64,000 bases of DNA from Syntrophus sp964555065 (GTDB taxonomy: Bacteria > Desulfobacterota > Syntrophia > Syntrophales > Syntrophaceae): contig CAZKRB010000001.1 in assembly GCA_964555065.1 (NCBI GenBank), positions 1 to 64,000 of the forward strand, read 5' to 3'. Each line of letters opens with the position of its first letter. The stretch's first letter is position 1. A model generated the notes under the pieces. That model made no database searches. It was given only the letters and a program-made list of their open reading frames with translations, and was not told the origin of the DNA. Both the position numbers and the translations under genes were made by a program. This document shows, one piece after another, positions 29,929 through 38,903 of this stretch.

Positions 29929-31839
29929 ATGGGAAGAATAATCGGGATTGATTTGGGAACGACCAATTCATGCGTTGCCGTCATGGAAGGGGGAGACCCC
30001 GTTGTAATCGCCAATCAGGAGGGCAATCGAACAACGCCTTCCATTGTCGCCTTTACGGAAAGCGGCGAAAGGCTGGTGGGGCAGGTTGCCAAGAGGCAGG
30101 CTGTCACCAACTCGGAAAACACGGTTTACGCCCTCAAGAGGCTGATCGGCCGGAAATACAGCTCCAAGGAAGTTCAGTACGACAAGAGCATCAGCCCCTT
30201 CAAGATTACTGAAGCGTCCAATGGAGACGCCCAGATCGAGGTGCGGGGCAGGGCGTACAGCCCGGCGGAAATCTCCTCGATGATCCTGGTGAAGATGAAG
30301 CAGACCGCCGAGGATTATCTGGGCGAGAAGATTACCGATGCCGTCATCACCGTGCCGGCGTATTTCAACGATTCCCAGCGCCAGGCCACGAAGGATGCAG
30401 GGAAAATCTCCGGCTTGAACGTCCTGCGGATCATCAACGAGCCCACGGCGGCCGCCCTGGCCTACGGGCTGGACAAGAAGAAGGACGAAAAGATCGCGGT
30501 CTTCGACCTGGGAGGCGGGACATTCGATATCTCCATCCTGGAACTGGGCGAAGGCGTCTTCGAAGTCAAATCCACCAATGGGGATACCCATCTGGGCGGC
30601 GAAGACTTCGACCAGCGGATCATCGATTATCTGGTGGACGAATTCAAGAAGGACCAGGGGATCGACATCCGCAGCGACAAGATGGCCCTGCAACGCCTCA
30701 AGGAAGCGGCGGAAAAGGCGAAGATGGAACTGTCCTCTTCGATGGAAACGGACATCAACCTGCCCTTCATCACGGCGGACGCCTCGGGCCCCAAGCATAT
30801 GAACATCAAGCTGACCCGGGCCAGGCTGGAAGCCCTCGTCGAAGACCTGATCGACCGGGTCGAGGGGCCCTGCCGGACGGCCCTCAAGGACGCCGGGCTG
30901 TCGGCGAAGGATATTGACGAAGTGATCCTTGTCGGCGGCATGACCCGGGTGCCGAAAGTTCAGCAGAAGGTCAAGGAAATCTTCGGCAGGGAGCCGCACA
31001 AAGGCGTCAATCCCGACGAAGTCGTCGCGGTCGGCGCGGCCATTCAGGGCGGCGTCCTGGCCGGAGAGGTCAAGGATGTTCTGCTGCTCGACGTGACGCC
31101 CCTGTCTCTGGGGATCGAAACCCTCGGTGGCGTCATGACCAAACTCATCGAGAAGAACACGACCATCCCGACCCGGAAAAGCCAGGTTTTTTCCACCGCG
31201 GCGGACAACCAGCCGGCGGTGAGCATTCATGTCCTTCAGGGCGAGCGCTCCATGGCGGGCGACAACCGGACCCTGGGGCGGTTTGATCTGGTGGGGATTC
31301 CCCCGGCGCCCCGCGGCATTCCGCAGATCGAAGTGACCTTCGACATCGACGCCAACGGCATTGTCCACGTCTCCGCCAAGGATCTGGGAACCGGTAAGGA
31401 GCAGAGCATCAAGATTACCGCTTCGAGCGGCCTTTCCGAGTCGGAAATCGAAAAGCTGGTCCGGGAAGCCGAGTCTCACGGAGAAGAGGACCGCAGGAAG
31501 AAGGAACTCGTGGAGGCCAGGAATTCGGCGGATGCCATGGCCTACAGCGTCGAGAAGAATGTCAAGGAGTTCGGCGACAAGATCGACTCCGCGGAAAAGT
31601 CTCGGATCGAGGAGGCCATAGCCAGGGTCCGGAAAACCGTGGAAGGAGATGACCTTGAGGCCATCAAATCCGCTCAGGAAGAGTTGACGACCGCTTCCCA
31701 TAAACTGGCCGAGGCGATGTACGCCAAAACCTCCCAGCAGTCCGGAGCGGGTGCTCAGCCCGGTGCAGGCCCCGGAGCGCAGGAGCCGGGGAGAAAGGAC
31801 GAGGATGTCGTCGATGCCGATTTCGAAGAAGTGAAATAG
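29929..31839 (+). CDS. dnaK: Chaperone DnaK (Hsp70)
   Basis: The 636-residue Hsp70 has the ATPase domain with IGIDLGTTNSCVAVMEGGDP, PAYFNDSQRQATKDAG, VFDLGGGTFDISILELG and ILVGGMTRVPKVQ. The substrate domain follows (DVTPLSLGIETLGG, QVFSTAADNQPAVSIHVLQGE), then a helical lid and a Gly/Ala/Gln tail ending DVVDADFEEVK. It starts from ATG with AAGGAGG at good spacing. It works with GrpE just upstream and ClpB at 2.5-5 kb. dnaJ is not next to it; a strong hairpin ends the transcript instead. Confidence 0.98.
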   Translation: MGRIIGIDLGTTNSCVAVMEGGDPVVIANQEGNRTTPSIVAFTESGERLVGQVAKRQAVTNSENTVYALKRLIGRKYSSKEVQYDKSISPFKITEASNGDAQIEVRGRAYSPAEISSMILVKMKQTAEDYLGEKITDAVITVPAYFNDSQRQATKDAGKISGLNVLRIINEPTAAALAYGLDKKKDEKIAVFDLGGGTFDISILELGEGVFEVKSTNGDTHLGGEDFDQRIIDYLVDEFKKDQGIDIRSDKMALQRLKEAAEKAKMELSSSMETDINLPFITADASGPKHMNIKLTRARLEALVEDLIDRVEGPCRTALKDAGLSAKDIDEVILVGGMTRVPKVQQKVKEIFGREPHKGVNPDEVVAVGAAIQGGVLAGEVKDVLLLDVTPLSLGIETLGGVMTKLIEKNTTIPTRKSQVFSTAADNQPAVSIHVLQGERSMAGDNRTLGRFDLVGIPPAPRGIPQIEVTFDIDANGIVHVSAKDLGTGKEQSIKITASSGLSESEIEKLVREAESHGEEDRRKKELVEARNSADAMAYSVEKNVKEFGDKIDSAEKSRIEEAIARVRKTVEGDDLEAIKSAQEELTTASHKLAEAMYAKTSQQSGAGAQPGAGPGAQEPGRKDEDVVDADFEEVK

Positions 31840-31863
31840 GCGCCCCTTTACCGTGACTTCATG

Positions 31864-31908
31864 GATGCCCGGATTTCAAGAGATTGAAGGTCCGGGCATC
31901 TTCATTTG
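31864..31908 (+). terminator. Terminator after dnaK
   Basis: GATGCCCGGA (31864-31873) pairs exactly with TCCGGGCATC (31891-31900). An inner TTCAA/TTGAA pair closes a GAGA loop, extending the stem. TTCATTTG follows, a modest T-rich tail. It separates grpE-dnaK from surE. Confidence 0.75.
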
Positions 31909-31935
31909 TAATGGAGGAAAGGAAAACGTCTCACC

Positions 31936-32754
31936 ATGCGGTACCTCTTAACCAATGACGACGGAATCTATGCCCGGGGGCTCAGCGCCCTTTATGGGGA
32001 ACTCTCCCGGGACGCCGATTGCCTGATCGTCGCTCCCGAAGTGGAGCGGAGCGCCGTCGGCCATGCCATCACGCTCAACCGGCCCCTCATGGTCCGGCGC
32101 ACCAGAAAGGACGGGCAATTCCTGGGCTATGCCGTTTCCGGCACTCCGGCGGACTGCGTGAAGATCGGGATCAGGGAACTTTCGGAAAAGCCCGTGGACC
32201 TGGTGGTGTCAGGGATTAATATCGGGGCCAACGTGGGCATCAATGTCATTTATTCCGGGACGGTCTCCGCGGCGACGGAAGGGGCGATCCTGGGGATCCC
32301 CTCCATGGCGGTTTCCCTGGGAACCTTCCACAATGCCGATTACACCTTTGCCGCTTCTTTCGCCCGGACCATGGCCCGCTTCATGCTGAAGCATTTTGCC
32401 GGCCAGAGCGTTGCCCTGAATATCAACGTCCCGCCTCTTCCCGTGCAGGAGATCAAGGGGATTGCCGTAACCCGTCAGGGGAAGGCGAGGCTGATCGAGA
32501 GCTTCGACCGGAGGGTTGATCCCCGGGAGAGGCTTTATTACTGGCTGGCCGGGGAAACGCAGCTTTCAGAGCAGGAGGATCCCGATTCCGACGGCAGCGC
32601 CTTGAGTCGGGGTATGATTTCCATCACCCCGATTTACCACGACATGACCCGCTACGATGCCTTGGACGGTTTGAGGTCGCTGCTTACCCGGGAGCGTAAC
32701 CTGATTCCGGTGGTGAAATGCGAGCCGATCGAGGAGGAACCGATCAGCGGGTGA
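31936..32754 (+). CDS. surE: 5'/3'-nucleotidase SurE
   Basis: SurE is a metal-dependent survival-protein phosphatase acting on nucleoside 5'- and 3'-monophosphates. The 272-residue protein shows the diagnostic N-terminus LLTNDDGIYARGL (Asp-Asp metal ligands), the VAPEVERSAVGHAIT loop, SGTPADCVKIGI, and VSGINIGANVGINVIYSGTVSAATEG. The C-terminal half includes SITPIYHDMTRYDALD. A purine-rich ribosome site precedes ATG. Its last 11 bases overlap the end of the convergent stress-protein gene. Confidence 0.95.
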   Translation: MRYLLTNDDGIYARGLSALYGELSRDADCLIVAPEVERSAVGHAITLNRPLMVRRTRKDGQFLGYAVSGTPADCVKIGIRELSEKPVDLVVSGINIGANVGINVIYSGTVSAATEGAILGIPSMAVSLGTFHNADYTFAASFARTMARFMLKHFAGQSVALNINVPPLPVQEIKGIAVTRQGKARLIESFDRRVDPRERLYYWLAGETQLSEQEDPDSDGSALSRGMISITPIYHDMTRYDALDGLRSLLTRERNLIPVVKCEPIEEEPISG

Positions 32755-33496
32755 CGATCAGGGCGATGGGGCTTTCCCGGAGAATCCGGAGGGGTGGCCG
32801 GCCCGAATCGGGCACGGCCAGGACGAGCAGTTCGATGGAGCCGTCCCGGATAAAGCGCAGGGCCGTGTCTTCCTCCGGCCCGGCGAGGGCGACTGTGTCC
32901 CAGTCAATAGGCGGGTCCCCCGCCGGCCCCTCGAAAAACGTTTCCAACTGCCGGATAAGGTCGGCGATCCGCTCCTGATCCGCGGAGAAAATCAGGATCG
33001 TCAGCGGCCAGACGGCCTCCCGGGAAAGGGGAACCGTCAGTTCCAGGGCCCGGTCCGCGGCCGGGCTTCCGTCATAGATCAGTCCCATGCTTTCGATTTC
33101 CCGGAACTTCGGGGGGACGATCATCAGGGAATCGGCGATCCGGGAAAGGGCTGACTTTTCCGGGCAGTACCCCCCGCCGGGAGCGTCTTCCCATTCCCGC
33201 CGGGGGAGGAGGAGAAGCCTGTCTTCGGCGTCCGCCGTTGCGTTGCGGATCGTTTCCAGGGACAGATCCTTCAGCTCCCGGAGCTCCGGCGCCAGGCCGG
33301 CGTCCCGGCAGTCTTTCCGGAAGGCTTCGATGAAGGGCTCTTCCGCGGGGGGATTTCCCTGCGATTTTCCGGCATACAGACCAGCCAGGGGGACCTTGAT
33401 TCTTTTGGCGATATAGATCCCGTAGGCAGCGGCCCGTTGGCTGGAGGAAGATCCGTCAAGGGGAATTCCCAGGGATTGGATGGTCGGAGGGCTCAT
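32744..33496 (-). CDS. UspA-like universal stress protein, probable tandem domain
   Basis: The 250-residue protein has the weak signs of two UspA folds. The first half is IPLDGSSSSQRAAAYGIYIAKR, and the second is MGLIYDGSPAADRALELTVPLSREAVWPLTILIF and ends LRESPIALIVTR. The start of each half resembles the aspartate and GSxxA helix of universal stress proteins. The classic ATP loop G-x2-G-x9-G(S/T) is not clear, so nucleotide binding is doubtful. It converges on surE with an 11-base overlap. Confidence 0.6.
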   Translation of the reverse strand: MSPPTIQSLGIPLDGSSSSQRAAAYGIYIAKRIKVPLAGLYAGKSQGNPPAEEPFIEAFRKDCRDAGLAPELRELKDLSLETIRNATADAEDRLLLLPRREWEDAPGGGYCPEKSALSRIADSLMIVPPKFREIESMGLIYDGSPAADRALELTVPLSREAVWPLTILIFSADQERIADLIRQLETFFEGPAGDPPIDWDTVALAGPEEDTALRFIRDGSIELLVLAVPDSGRPPLRILRESPIALIVTR

Positions 33497-33815
33497 GGCT
33501 TTTCCCCTTTTTTTGTCTCGATCCTGAAAATGAAGTGACCTTTAACAGGAAAGGCCGGTTTTTTCAACCGCGGCATGTAATCGGTTGCATTAAGAGATAA
33601 GATTACGTATAGGAATCCCCCAGAAAAGTGGAGTCTCTCTTCCTTCCCGGGAAACCGCCGGACGCTGCGCCGGACCGGACGGCAAGGGAGGCTGCTCCCC
33701 TTCCACCGCGAAGCGCGCCTGGCGGCGACCGTAACGGCTCCTCGACGTTATCTCCGCCCGGCCGTTCCGCGATCCTCTTCGAGCTGGAACGGGCGTCATT
33801 TCATGGACAACGGTC
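33497..33815. other. Divergent intergenic region with candidate promoter for the dehydrogenase
   Basis: The 319 bases separate the stress-protein gene from the GpsA-like gene. On the plus strand TTGCAT (33585-33590), 17 bases, then TATAGG (33608-33613) make a weak promoter candidate with a leader of about 200 bases. No gene was recognised inside. Confidence 0.3.
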
Positions 33816-35021
33816 ATGCGGAACATTAACCTGGATACAGGCAGGATTGCCATCATCGGCCCCGGACGGCTGGGAACCTCCTTCGCTTACAAGTTCGGTC
33901 GGGACAACATCAAGGTGGCTCTTTACTACCATGATGCGGACGTCTGCCGGGCCATCAACCGGGAACACCTCAATCCCAAGCACCTGACGGAGGACCTTGC
34001 CCGGCGGCGGGGAGGAATGGACCAGGCTCCCAGGCTGCCCGCCAACGTGACGGCGACCAACGATCTGGAGCGGGTGGTGGAGGATCATGATTTTATCCTG
34101 CTGTCCGTAACGATGAATCGCCTTCCCGAACTGCTGAGCTACCTGGAGCCCCTGATCGAAAAAAAAGCCGGAGATACCTGCATCATTTCCCCCATGAAAG
34201 GGCTCACCTCCGACGAGCTGACCAAGGAGCTGATTACGCCCTCACAGTTGATCCACAACCATCTGCATCGCTTGAAACAGAAGTATCAAGTGGTCTGCAT
34301 CGGCGGCCCCTTCTTCGATGTGGATATCGCCCTTGGAAATCCGGTCTGCGTGACCATCGCCGGACAAAGCCGCATCTGTCGGTTTATCCGGGAGGAACTG
34401 TTCAAGTTCAACCGCCGTGAACTGAACTCCTATTACAATTTCGACATCGTGGGCGTCGAAGCCTGCGGATCCCTGAAAAACCTCGTAGCGAACATCAAGG
34501 GGGTGGCGGATTCCCTGGATCTGGGGGACTCCTTCCCCGGGACCATCTTCGCCCGCTCCGGTGTGGAGATCCGCTCCCTTTCGAAGCTCCTGGGGGGAAG
34601 CTTTCAAGCCTTCTACAGTCAGGCCGGCGTGGGAGACATGTATGTGACCCTGTCCTCGGACGCCAGCAAGAACTATCGTTACGGGAAATATTTTTTCGAA
34701 CTGTACAACGGCAACACCATTGAAACCAACCTGAACGTTCTGGCCAGGATTGACGGGACGCCGGAAGGTCCCAACACCATTAAAAACGTTCACCGCTACC
34801 TGGAAAAGAAGAATATGTACAGCCCGCTGTTCAACTGCGCCTATCAGATATTCAACGAAGGCGTGACGAGGGCGGAGATGAAGGAAGTGCTGATCCAGTC
34901 CTGCCAGCTTGACCGGAGGGTAAAGGAATATATCGGTCCCATGTCCCGATTCCTCTATCGGATCATGCCCAATCTCTGGTACCGCCGGGAAAAAGGGCTT
35001 CTGGCCAACCTGGACGGGTAG
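33816..35021 (+). CDS. NAD-dependent glycerol-3-phosphate dehydrogenase family protein
   Basis: The 401-residue protein has an N-terminal Rossmann fold with IAIIGPGRLGTSFAYKFG (GxGxxG variant GPGRLG). It then has the GpsA-like steps FILLSVTMNRLPELL, ISPMKGLTSDEL, CIGGPFFDVDIALGNP and the helical domain GVEACGSLKNLVANIKGVADSLDLG. The lysine in SLKN corresponds to the GpsA active site. It is longer than GpsA (about 335) because of a C-terminal extension, and could act on another phosphorylated substrate. The ribosome site before ATG is weak. Confidence 0.78.
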   Translation: MRNINLDTGRIAIIGPGRLGTSFAYKFGRDNIKVALYYHDADVCRAINREHLNPKHLTEDLARRRGGMDQAPRLPANVTATNDLERVVEDHDFILLSVTMNRLPELLSYLEPLIEKKAGDTCIISPMKGLTSDELTKELITPSQLIHNHLHRLKQKYQVVCIGGPFFDVDIALGNPVCVTIAGQSRICRFIREELFKFNRRELNSYYNFDIVGVEACGSLKNLVANIKGVADSLDLGDSFPGTIFARSGVEIRSLSKLLGGSFQAFYSQAGVGDMYVTLSSDASKNYRYGKYFFELYNGNTIETNLNVLARIDGTPEGPNTIKNVHRYLEKKNMYSPLFNCAYQIFNEGVTRAEMKEVLIQSCQLDRRVKEYIGPMSRFLYRIMPNLWYRREKGLLANLDG

Positions 35022-35124
35022 GATCGTTGCGCAGCGAAAACCCTCCCGCTCAAATAAGAGCTTGATTTCTCCGGCAGCTTATGGTAGCGGAAACAGCAAA
35101 TTCAGCAGCATTCAGGTTATCGTA

Positions 35125-35190
35125 ATGACGACAGATCTTGCTTATCAACGCGTGGGCTGGTGGCGGTTTCATATCCTCTGCCCACCATAG
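35125..35190 (+). CDS. trp leader peptide with tandem Trp codons
   Basis: A 21-codon frame (ATG to TAG) encodes MTTDLAYQRVGWWRFHILCPP. Two consecutive tryptophan codons (TGG TGG, 35158-35163) lie near the middle. They pair with CCACCA (35182-35187) as an early hairpin, and a terminator follows at 35257. This is the pattern of a ribosome-mediated attenuator: when tryptophan is scarce, the ribosome stalls on the Trp codons. It sits about 157 bases upstream of the trpB2 start. No strong ribosome site is obvious. Confidence 0.75.
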   Translation: MTTDLAYQRVGWWRFHILCPP

Positions 35191-35256
35191 TCCAATGTAT
35201 ATTTCGGAGAGATGTGGGTGAAAGGAACCCCCCCATGTCTTGAACCTAAACCAGGA

Positions 35257-35284
35257 AGCCATGGGAAACCCCATGGCTTTTTTT
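35257..35284 (+). terminator. Attenuator terminator upstream of trpB2
   Basis: AGCCATGGG (35257-35265) pairs perfectly with CCCATGGCT (35270-35278) around a 4-base loop, and T7 (35278-35284) follows. Upstream CCCATG (in 35230-35236) could pair with CATGGG of the left arm and so prevent the terminator. With the leader peptide this forms a complete attenuation unit. Confidence 0.85.
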
Positions 35285-35347
35285 AATGATTTCAACCTTG
35301 GCAACAGGGGCCTCAGCAATACGATCATCAAGGAAAAGGAGAACGTT

Positions 35348-36709
35348 ATGGAGTTACGTAAGGTTACACTGGAAGACCAGGAAATCCCCCGGCAATGGTA
35401 CAATATTCTGGCGGACCTGCCCAAACCGCTCAGTCCCCCCCTTCACCCGGATACGCACCAGCCTGTCGGTCCCCAGGACCTGGCCCCGATTTTCCCCATG
35501 AACATCATCGAACAGGAGGTCAGCACACAGCGCTGGATCGACATTCCGGAAGAGGTCCTGGAGAAGTATCTGATCTGGCGGCCCTCCCCTCTCTATCGGG
35601 CCCGGAATTTCGAGAAGCTGCTCGATGCCCCGGTGAAAATCTACTACAAGCATGAAGGCGTCAGCCCCGCCGGTTCCCACAAGCCCAATGCCGCCGTTCC
35701 CATGGCCTATTACAACAAGGCCTTCGGCATAAAAAGGCTGACGACGGAGACGGGGGGAGGGCAATGGGGAAGCGCCTTGAGCATGGCCTGCCAGATGTTC
35801 GGGCTCGAATGCCGGGTATACATGGTGCGGGTCAGTTACGATCAGAAACCCTACCGGCGGATGCTCATGAATACCTGGGGGGCCGAGTGCCTTGCCAGCC
35901 CCAGCGAGATGACCCGGATCGGCCGGCAGGTCCTAACCGAACACCCCGATACGCCGGGCAGCCTGGGGATTGCCATCAGCGAGGCCATCGAAGACGCCGT
36001 GACCTCGGACAACACCCGTTACTCCCTGGGAAGCGTGCTGAACCACGTCCTTCTCTATCAGACCATCATCGGCCTGGAGGCCAAGAAGCAGATGGATAAA
36101 ATCGGGCTCTACCCCGATGTGGTCCTGGGGTGCTGCGGCGGCGGCAGCAATTTCGCCGGGATCGCTCTGCCCTTCGTGAAGGACAAAATCGAAGGGAAGC
36201 AGGTGGAGATTGTCGGGGCGGAGCCCTCCTCCTGCCCGACGCTGACGCGGGGGCCCTTCGCCTACGATTTCGGAGACCTGGCGAAGATGACGCCGCTGCT
36301 GGCGATGCATACCCTGGGGCACGATTATGTTCCGGCGCCGATTCATGCCGGGGGCCTGCGCTACCATGGCATGGCGCCCATCATCAGCCACCTGCTCCAA
36401 CTGGGGCTGATCGGAGCCCGCTCTTTCCACCAGTTGGACACCTTCGATGCCGGCGTCAAGTGGGCGCGTTCGGAAGGGTTTGTCCCCGCGCCGGAAACCT
36501 GCCATGCCATTGCCGCCGTAGTCGACGAGGCCCGGCGGGCAAAGGAGGAAGGCAAGGAAAAAGTGATCCTCTTCAACTGGAGCGGCCATGGATTGATCGA
36601 TCTGACCGCCTACGATGCCTACCTGTCCGGCAATCTCGTTCCCTATGAGCTGCCCGAGGAGGAAATCCAGCGCGTCCTGAAAGCGGCGGAGAATATGCCC
36701 AAACCCTGA
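35348..36709 (+). CDS. trpB2: Tryptophan synthase beta chain, TrpB2 type
   Basis: This 453-residue PLP enzyme belongs to the long TrpB2 group. It has RPSPLYRARNFEKLL, the PLP lysine in EGVSPAGSHKPNAAVPMAYYN, ETGGGQWGSALSMAC, the glycine loop GCCGGGSNFAG and a C-terminal FNWSGHGLIDL. It condenses indole with serine to tryptophan or, in some relatives, deaminates serine. The ATG at 35348 follows AAGGAG; upstream in-frame codons lie in the attenuator and are excluded. No trpA is adjacent, so it may salvage indole. The Trp attenuator upstream argues for a true role in tryptophan supply. Confidence 0.92.
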   Translation: MELRKVTLEDQEIPRQWYNILADLPKPLSPPLHPDTHQPVGPQDLAPIFPMNIIEQEVSTQRWIDIPEEVLEKYLIWRPSPLYRARNFEKLLDAPVKIYYKHEGVSPAGSHKPNAAVPMAYYNKAFGIKRLTTETGGGQWGSALSMACQMFGLECRVYMVRVSYDQKPYRRMLMNTWGAECLASPSEMTRIGRQVLTEHPDTPGSLGIAISEAIEDAVTSDNTRYSLGSVLNHVLLYQTIIGLEAKKQMDKIGLYPDVVLGCCGGGSNFAGIALPFVKDKIEGKQVEIVGAEPSSCPTLTRGPFAYDFGDLAKMTPLLAMHTLGHDYVPAPIHAGGLRYHGMAPIISHLLQLGLIGARSFHQLDTFDAGVKWARSEGFVPAPETCHAIAAVVDEARRAKEEGKEKVILFNWSGHGLIDLTAYDAYLSGNLVPYELPEEEIQRVLKAAENMPKP

Positions 36710-36730
36710 AGAATCAACGGCCGCTGATGG

Positions 36731-36775
36731 GGCGGGGATGGGGGAGCAACTTTTTCTCCCCCATCCCCGCCTTTT
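36731..36775 (+). terminator. Strong terminator after trpB2
   Basis: A perfect 16-base-pair stem (36731-36746 with 36756-36771) with a 9-base loop is followed by TTTT. It isolates trpB2 from the small gene downstream. Confidence 0.9.
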
Positions 36776-36809
36776 CAAGCGGACAACGTACCGGAAAAAT
36801 CCCTAACTT

Positions 36810-37076
36810 ATGGAATCCTTCGTTGAACTGGAAATCCGCTGTCCCCGGCTGGGGCATGAGGTCCGCCTTGCCTACTGCCTCCGGGAAGCCGGAGATCTGC
36901 CCTGTGCGCGTTTTATCCGCTGCTGGGAGTCCCACATCCCCGCGGAAGCTTTCCTGCAGGAAAAGATGACGTCCGAGGCGTGGGAGCGGTTCTGCCGGCA
37001 GGAACCCAAGGACAAGGTCTCATCCCTGATTGAACTGATCGAAGCGGCCAAAAAAAGGGGAAAAACGCCCGACTGA
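36810..37076 (+). CDS. Small cysteine-containing protein of unknown function
   Basis: The 88-residue protein has four to five cysteines in a pattern CPRLGHEV-x4-YC-x9-PC-x4-RCW, which could bind a metal. A helical C-terminus ends with charged residues. Short proteins with this CxxLGH...YC...PC...CW layout recur next to housekeeping genes in deltaproteobacteria, to my knowledge without a function. It is 66 bases upstream of rarA and probably co-transcribed. The start has no strong ribosome site. Confidence 0.7.
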   Translation: MESFVELEIRCPRLGHEVRLAYCLREAGDLPCARFIRCWESHIPAEAFLQEKMTSEAWERFCRQEPKDKVSSLIELIEAAKKRGKTPD

Positions 37077-37142
37077 TGGCCTGGATCCTTCAAGAGAAAA
37101 TGCCCGTCGACAGCATCAGGCAGAAAGAGGAAAGGAGGGGCG

Positions 37143-38510
37143 ATGGACCCCTTTGAGAGGAATGGTCGGCCCACGGAATCGAGCCGCCGCCCCCTGGCGG
37201 ACCGGATGCGGCCGGAGACCCTGGAGGAATTTTTCGGGCAGATTCATCTCCTGAAGCAGGGAAGCCTGCTGCGGCGGGCGATTGAGGAAGACCGCCTTTT
37301 CTCCGTCATTCTCTGGGGGCCGCCGGGCTCCGGAAAGACGACCCTGGCCCGGATCGTGGCCAAAGAGACCCAGGCCTTTTTTGCCTCCTTCTCCGCCGTC
37401 CTCTCCGGCGTCAAGGAGCTGCGGAAGGTGGTGGAGGAGGCGGAGAGCCGGTGGCAGGATTCGCGGCGGAAGACGGTTCTCTTCGTCGATGAGATTCACC
37501 GCTTCAACAAGGCCCAGCAGGACGCCTTTCTCCCCCATGTAGAGAGCGGCCTGATCACCCTCATCGGCGCGACGACGGAAAACCCTTCGTTCGAAGTGAT
37601 TGCTCCGCTCCTTTCGCGGTGTCGGGTCCTGGTCCTTCAGCCTTTCTCCGAGGAGGAACTGGCCCGCATTCTCGACCGGGCCTTGACCGACTCCGAGCGG
37701 GGGCTGGGCGTCCTCGGAATGACCTTTGAACCGGAAGCCCTGGAGCACCTCGTCCGCACTGCCGACGGGGACGCCCGGACGGCCTTGAACAGCCTGGAAG
37801 CCGTTGCGTCCCTGCTGGCCGGCGGAGAAGGCGAGGAGGGGAAGCGGATCTCCCGCGAGCAGGTGGAGGAAGCCCTGCAGCGCAAGGCTCTGCAGTATGA
37901 CAAGGCGGGGGAGGAGCATTACAACCTCATCTCCGCCTTCCATAAAAGCCTCCGGGGAAGTGATCCCGATGCCGCTCTCTACTGGCTGGGGCGGATGCTC
38001 GCCGCGGGGGAGGCTCCCCTCTTCATCGCCCGCCGGATGGTCCGGTTCGCCTCGGAGGACGTGGGCAACGCCGATCCCATGGCCCTGAACATCGCCGTGA
38101 CCGCCATGCAGGCCTTTCACTTCATCGGCCTTCCCGAGGGAGAGCTGGCCCTGGCGCAGGCCGCCGTTTACCTGGCCACGGCCCCGAAGAGCAACGCGCT
38201 CTATGCCGCCTACGGCCGGGTCAGGCAGACGATCGCCGCCACCGGAACGCTTCCCGTTCCCCTCCATATCCGCAATGCTCCGACACGCCTCATGAAGGGC
38301 CTGGGCTACGGCCGGGATTACCGCTATGCCCATGACTATGAAGACGCCCTCGTTCCCCAGGCGAATCTTCCCGAAGCCCTGGCCGGGAAAGCCCCGCCCT
38401 TTTACCGCCCCACGGACCGCGGCTACGAGCGGACCATTCGGGAACGCCTGGAGAAATGGCGGAAACGCCTGGAGAAAATGGGGCGGAAAGAGAAGGACCC
38501 CGCAAAATAA
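37143..38510 (+). CDS. rarA: Replication-associated recombination protein A (RarA/MgsA)
   Basis: RarA is an AAA+ ATPase at stalled replication forks. The 455-residue protein starts PLADRMRPETLEEFFGQIHLL and has Walker A WGPPGSGKTTLARI near residue 58-70, Walker B VLFVDEIHRFNKAQQDAFLPHVE, sensor IGATTENPSFEV and the C-terminal domain ISAFHKSLRGSDPDAALYWLGRM. The end (YGRDYRYAHDY, ALVPQANLPEAL) is typical. AAAGGAGGGGCG precedes the ATG. Helicase loader and clamp-loader paralogues lack the C-terminal tetramer domain seen here. Confidence 0.95.
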   Translation: MDPFERNGRPTESSRRPLADRMRPETLEEFFGQIHLLKQGSLLRRAIEEDRLFSVILWGPPGSGKTTLARIVAKETQAFFASFSAVLSGVKELRKVVEEAESRWQDSRRKTVLFVDEIHRFNKAQQDAFLPHVESGLITLIGATTENPSFEVIAPLLSRCRVLVLQPFSEEELARILDRALTDSERGLGVLGMTFEPEALEHLVRTADGDARTALNSLEAVASLLAGGEGEEGKRISREQVEEALQRKALQYDKAGEEHYNLISAFHKSLRGSDPDAALYWLGRMLAAGEAPLFIARRMVRFASEDVGNADPMALNIAVTAMQAFHFIGLPEGELALAQAAVYLATAPKSNALYAAYGRVRQTIAATGTLPVPLHIRNAPTRLMKGLGYGRDYRYAHDYEDALVPQANLPEALAGKAPPFYRPTDRGYERTIRERLEKWRKRLEKMGRKEKDPAK

Positions 38511-38903
38511 AAGCGGTTCATCGAAATGAAGGCTGCTTTTATCCGATTTCAATTTTCCCGGCCATTCCGCAAAACCGACTGCCGATCCACAACGGTCATG
38601 ACACCCTGGTAGCTGCTGACCGCGATAGGCCGCAAAGGTCTGAAACCGAAACTCGCCGCGCCGACTTTAAATGGACTCGTGAGTAAGTGTTCAGATATAC
38701 TCTACTTCAAAGCGCCGCCCAGGTGGCGCGGGCCGCTGATAAGAAAGAAGCCTTTCCCGCCGCGATTGCCCTCGATTTGATTCTTAAAGGGCAAGTTTTG
38801 ATGTGAGCAGCCGCGCGATTTGCGGTTGAAACCTGAAACAAAATGTGGAACACACATTCCTCAACTCTGTAACGATTTGTTTTCAACCAAGGGGATGATG
38901 CTT
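38511..38903. other. Intergenic region between rarA and the acetyltransferase gene
   Basis: The 393 bases contain a possible weak promoter (TGGACT, 18 bases, TATACT near 38695). They also contain a short frame at 38687-38806 (GTG start, 39 codons, ending KGQVLM) that I cannot identify, and a GCGCCGCC/GGTGGCGC hairpin near 38710-38730. Nothing is convincing as a gene. Confidence 0.3.

Noticed and set aside
29968..31701. 577-codon open frame antisense to dnaK
   Set aside because: Known artefact of dnaK codon pattern; no protein features.
38687..38806. 39-codon frame ending KGQVLM
   Set aside because: It begins right after a stop with GTG and no ribosome site; no family recognised. It may be a gene tail but cannot be supported.
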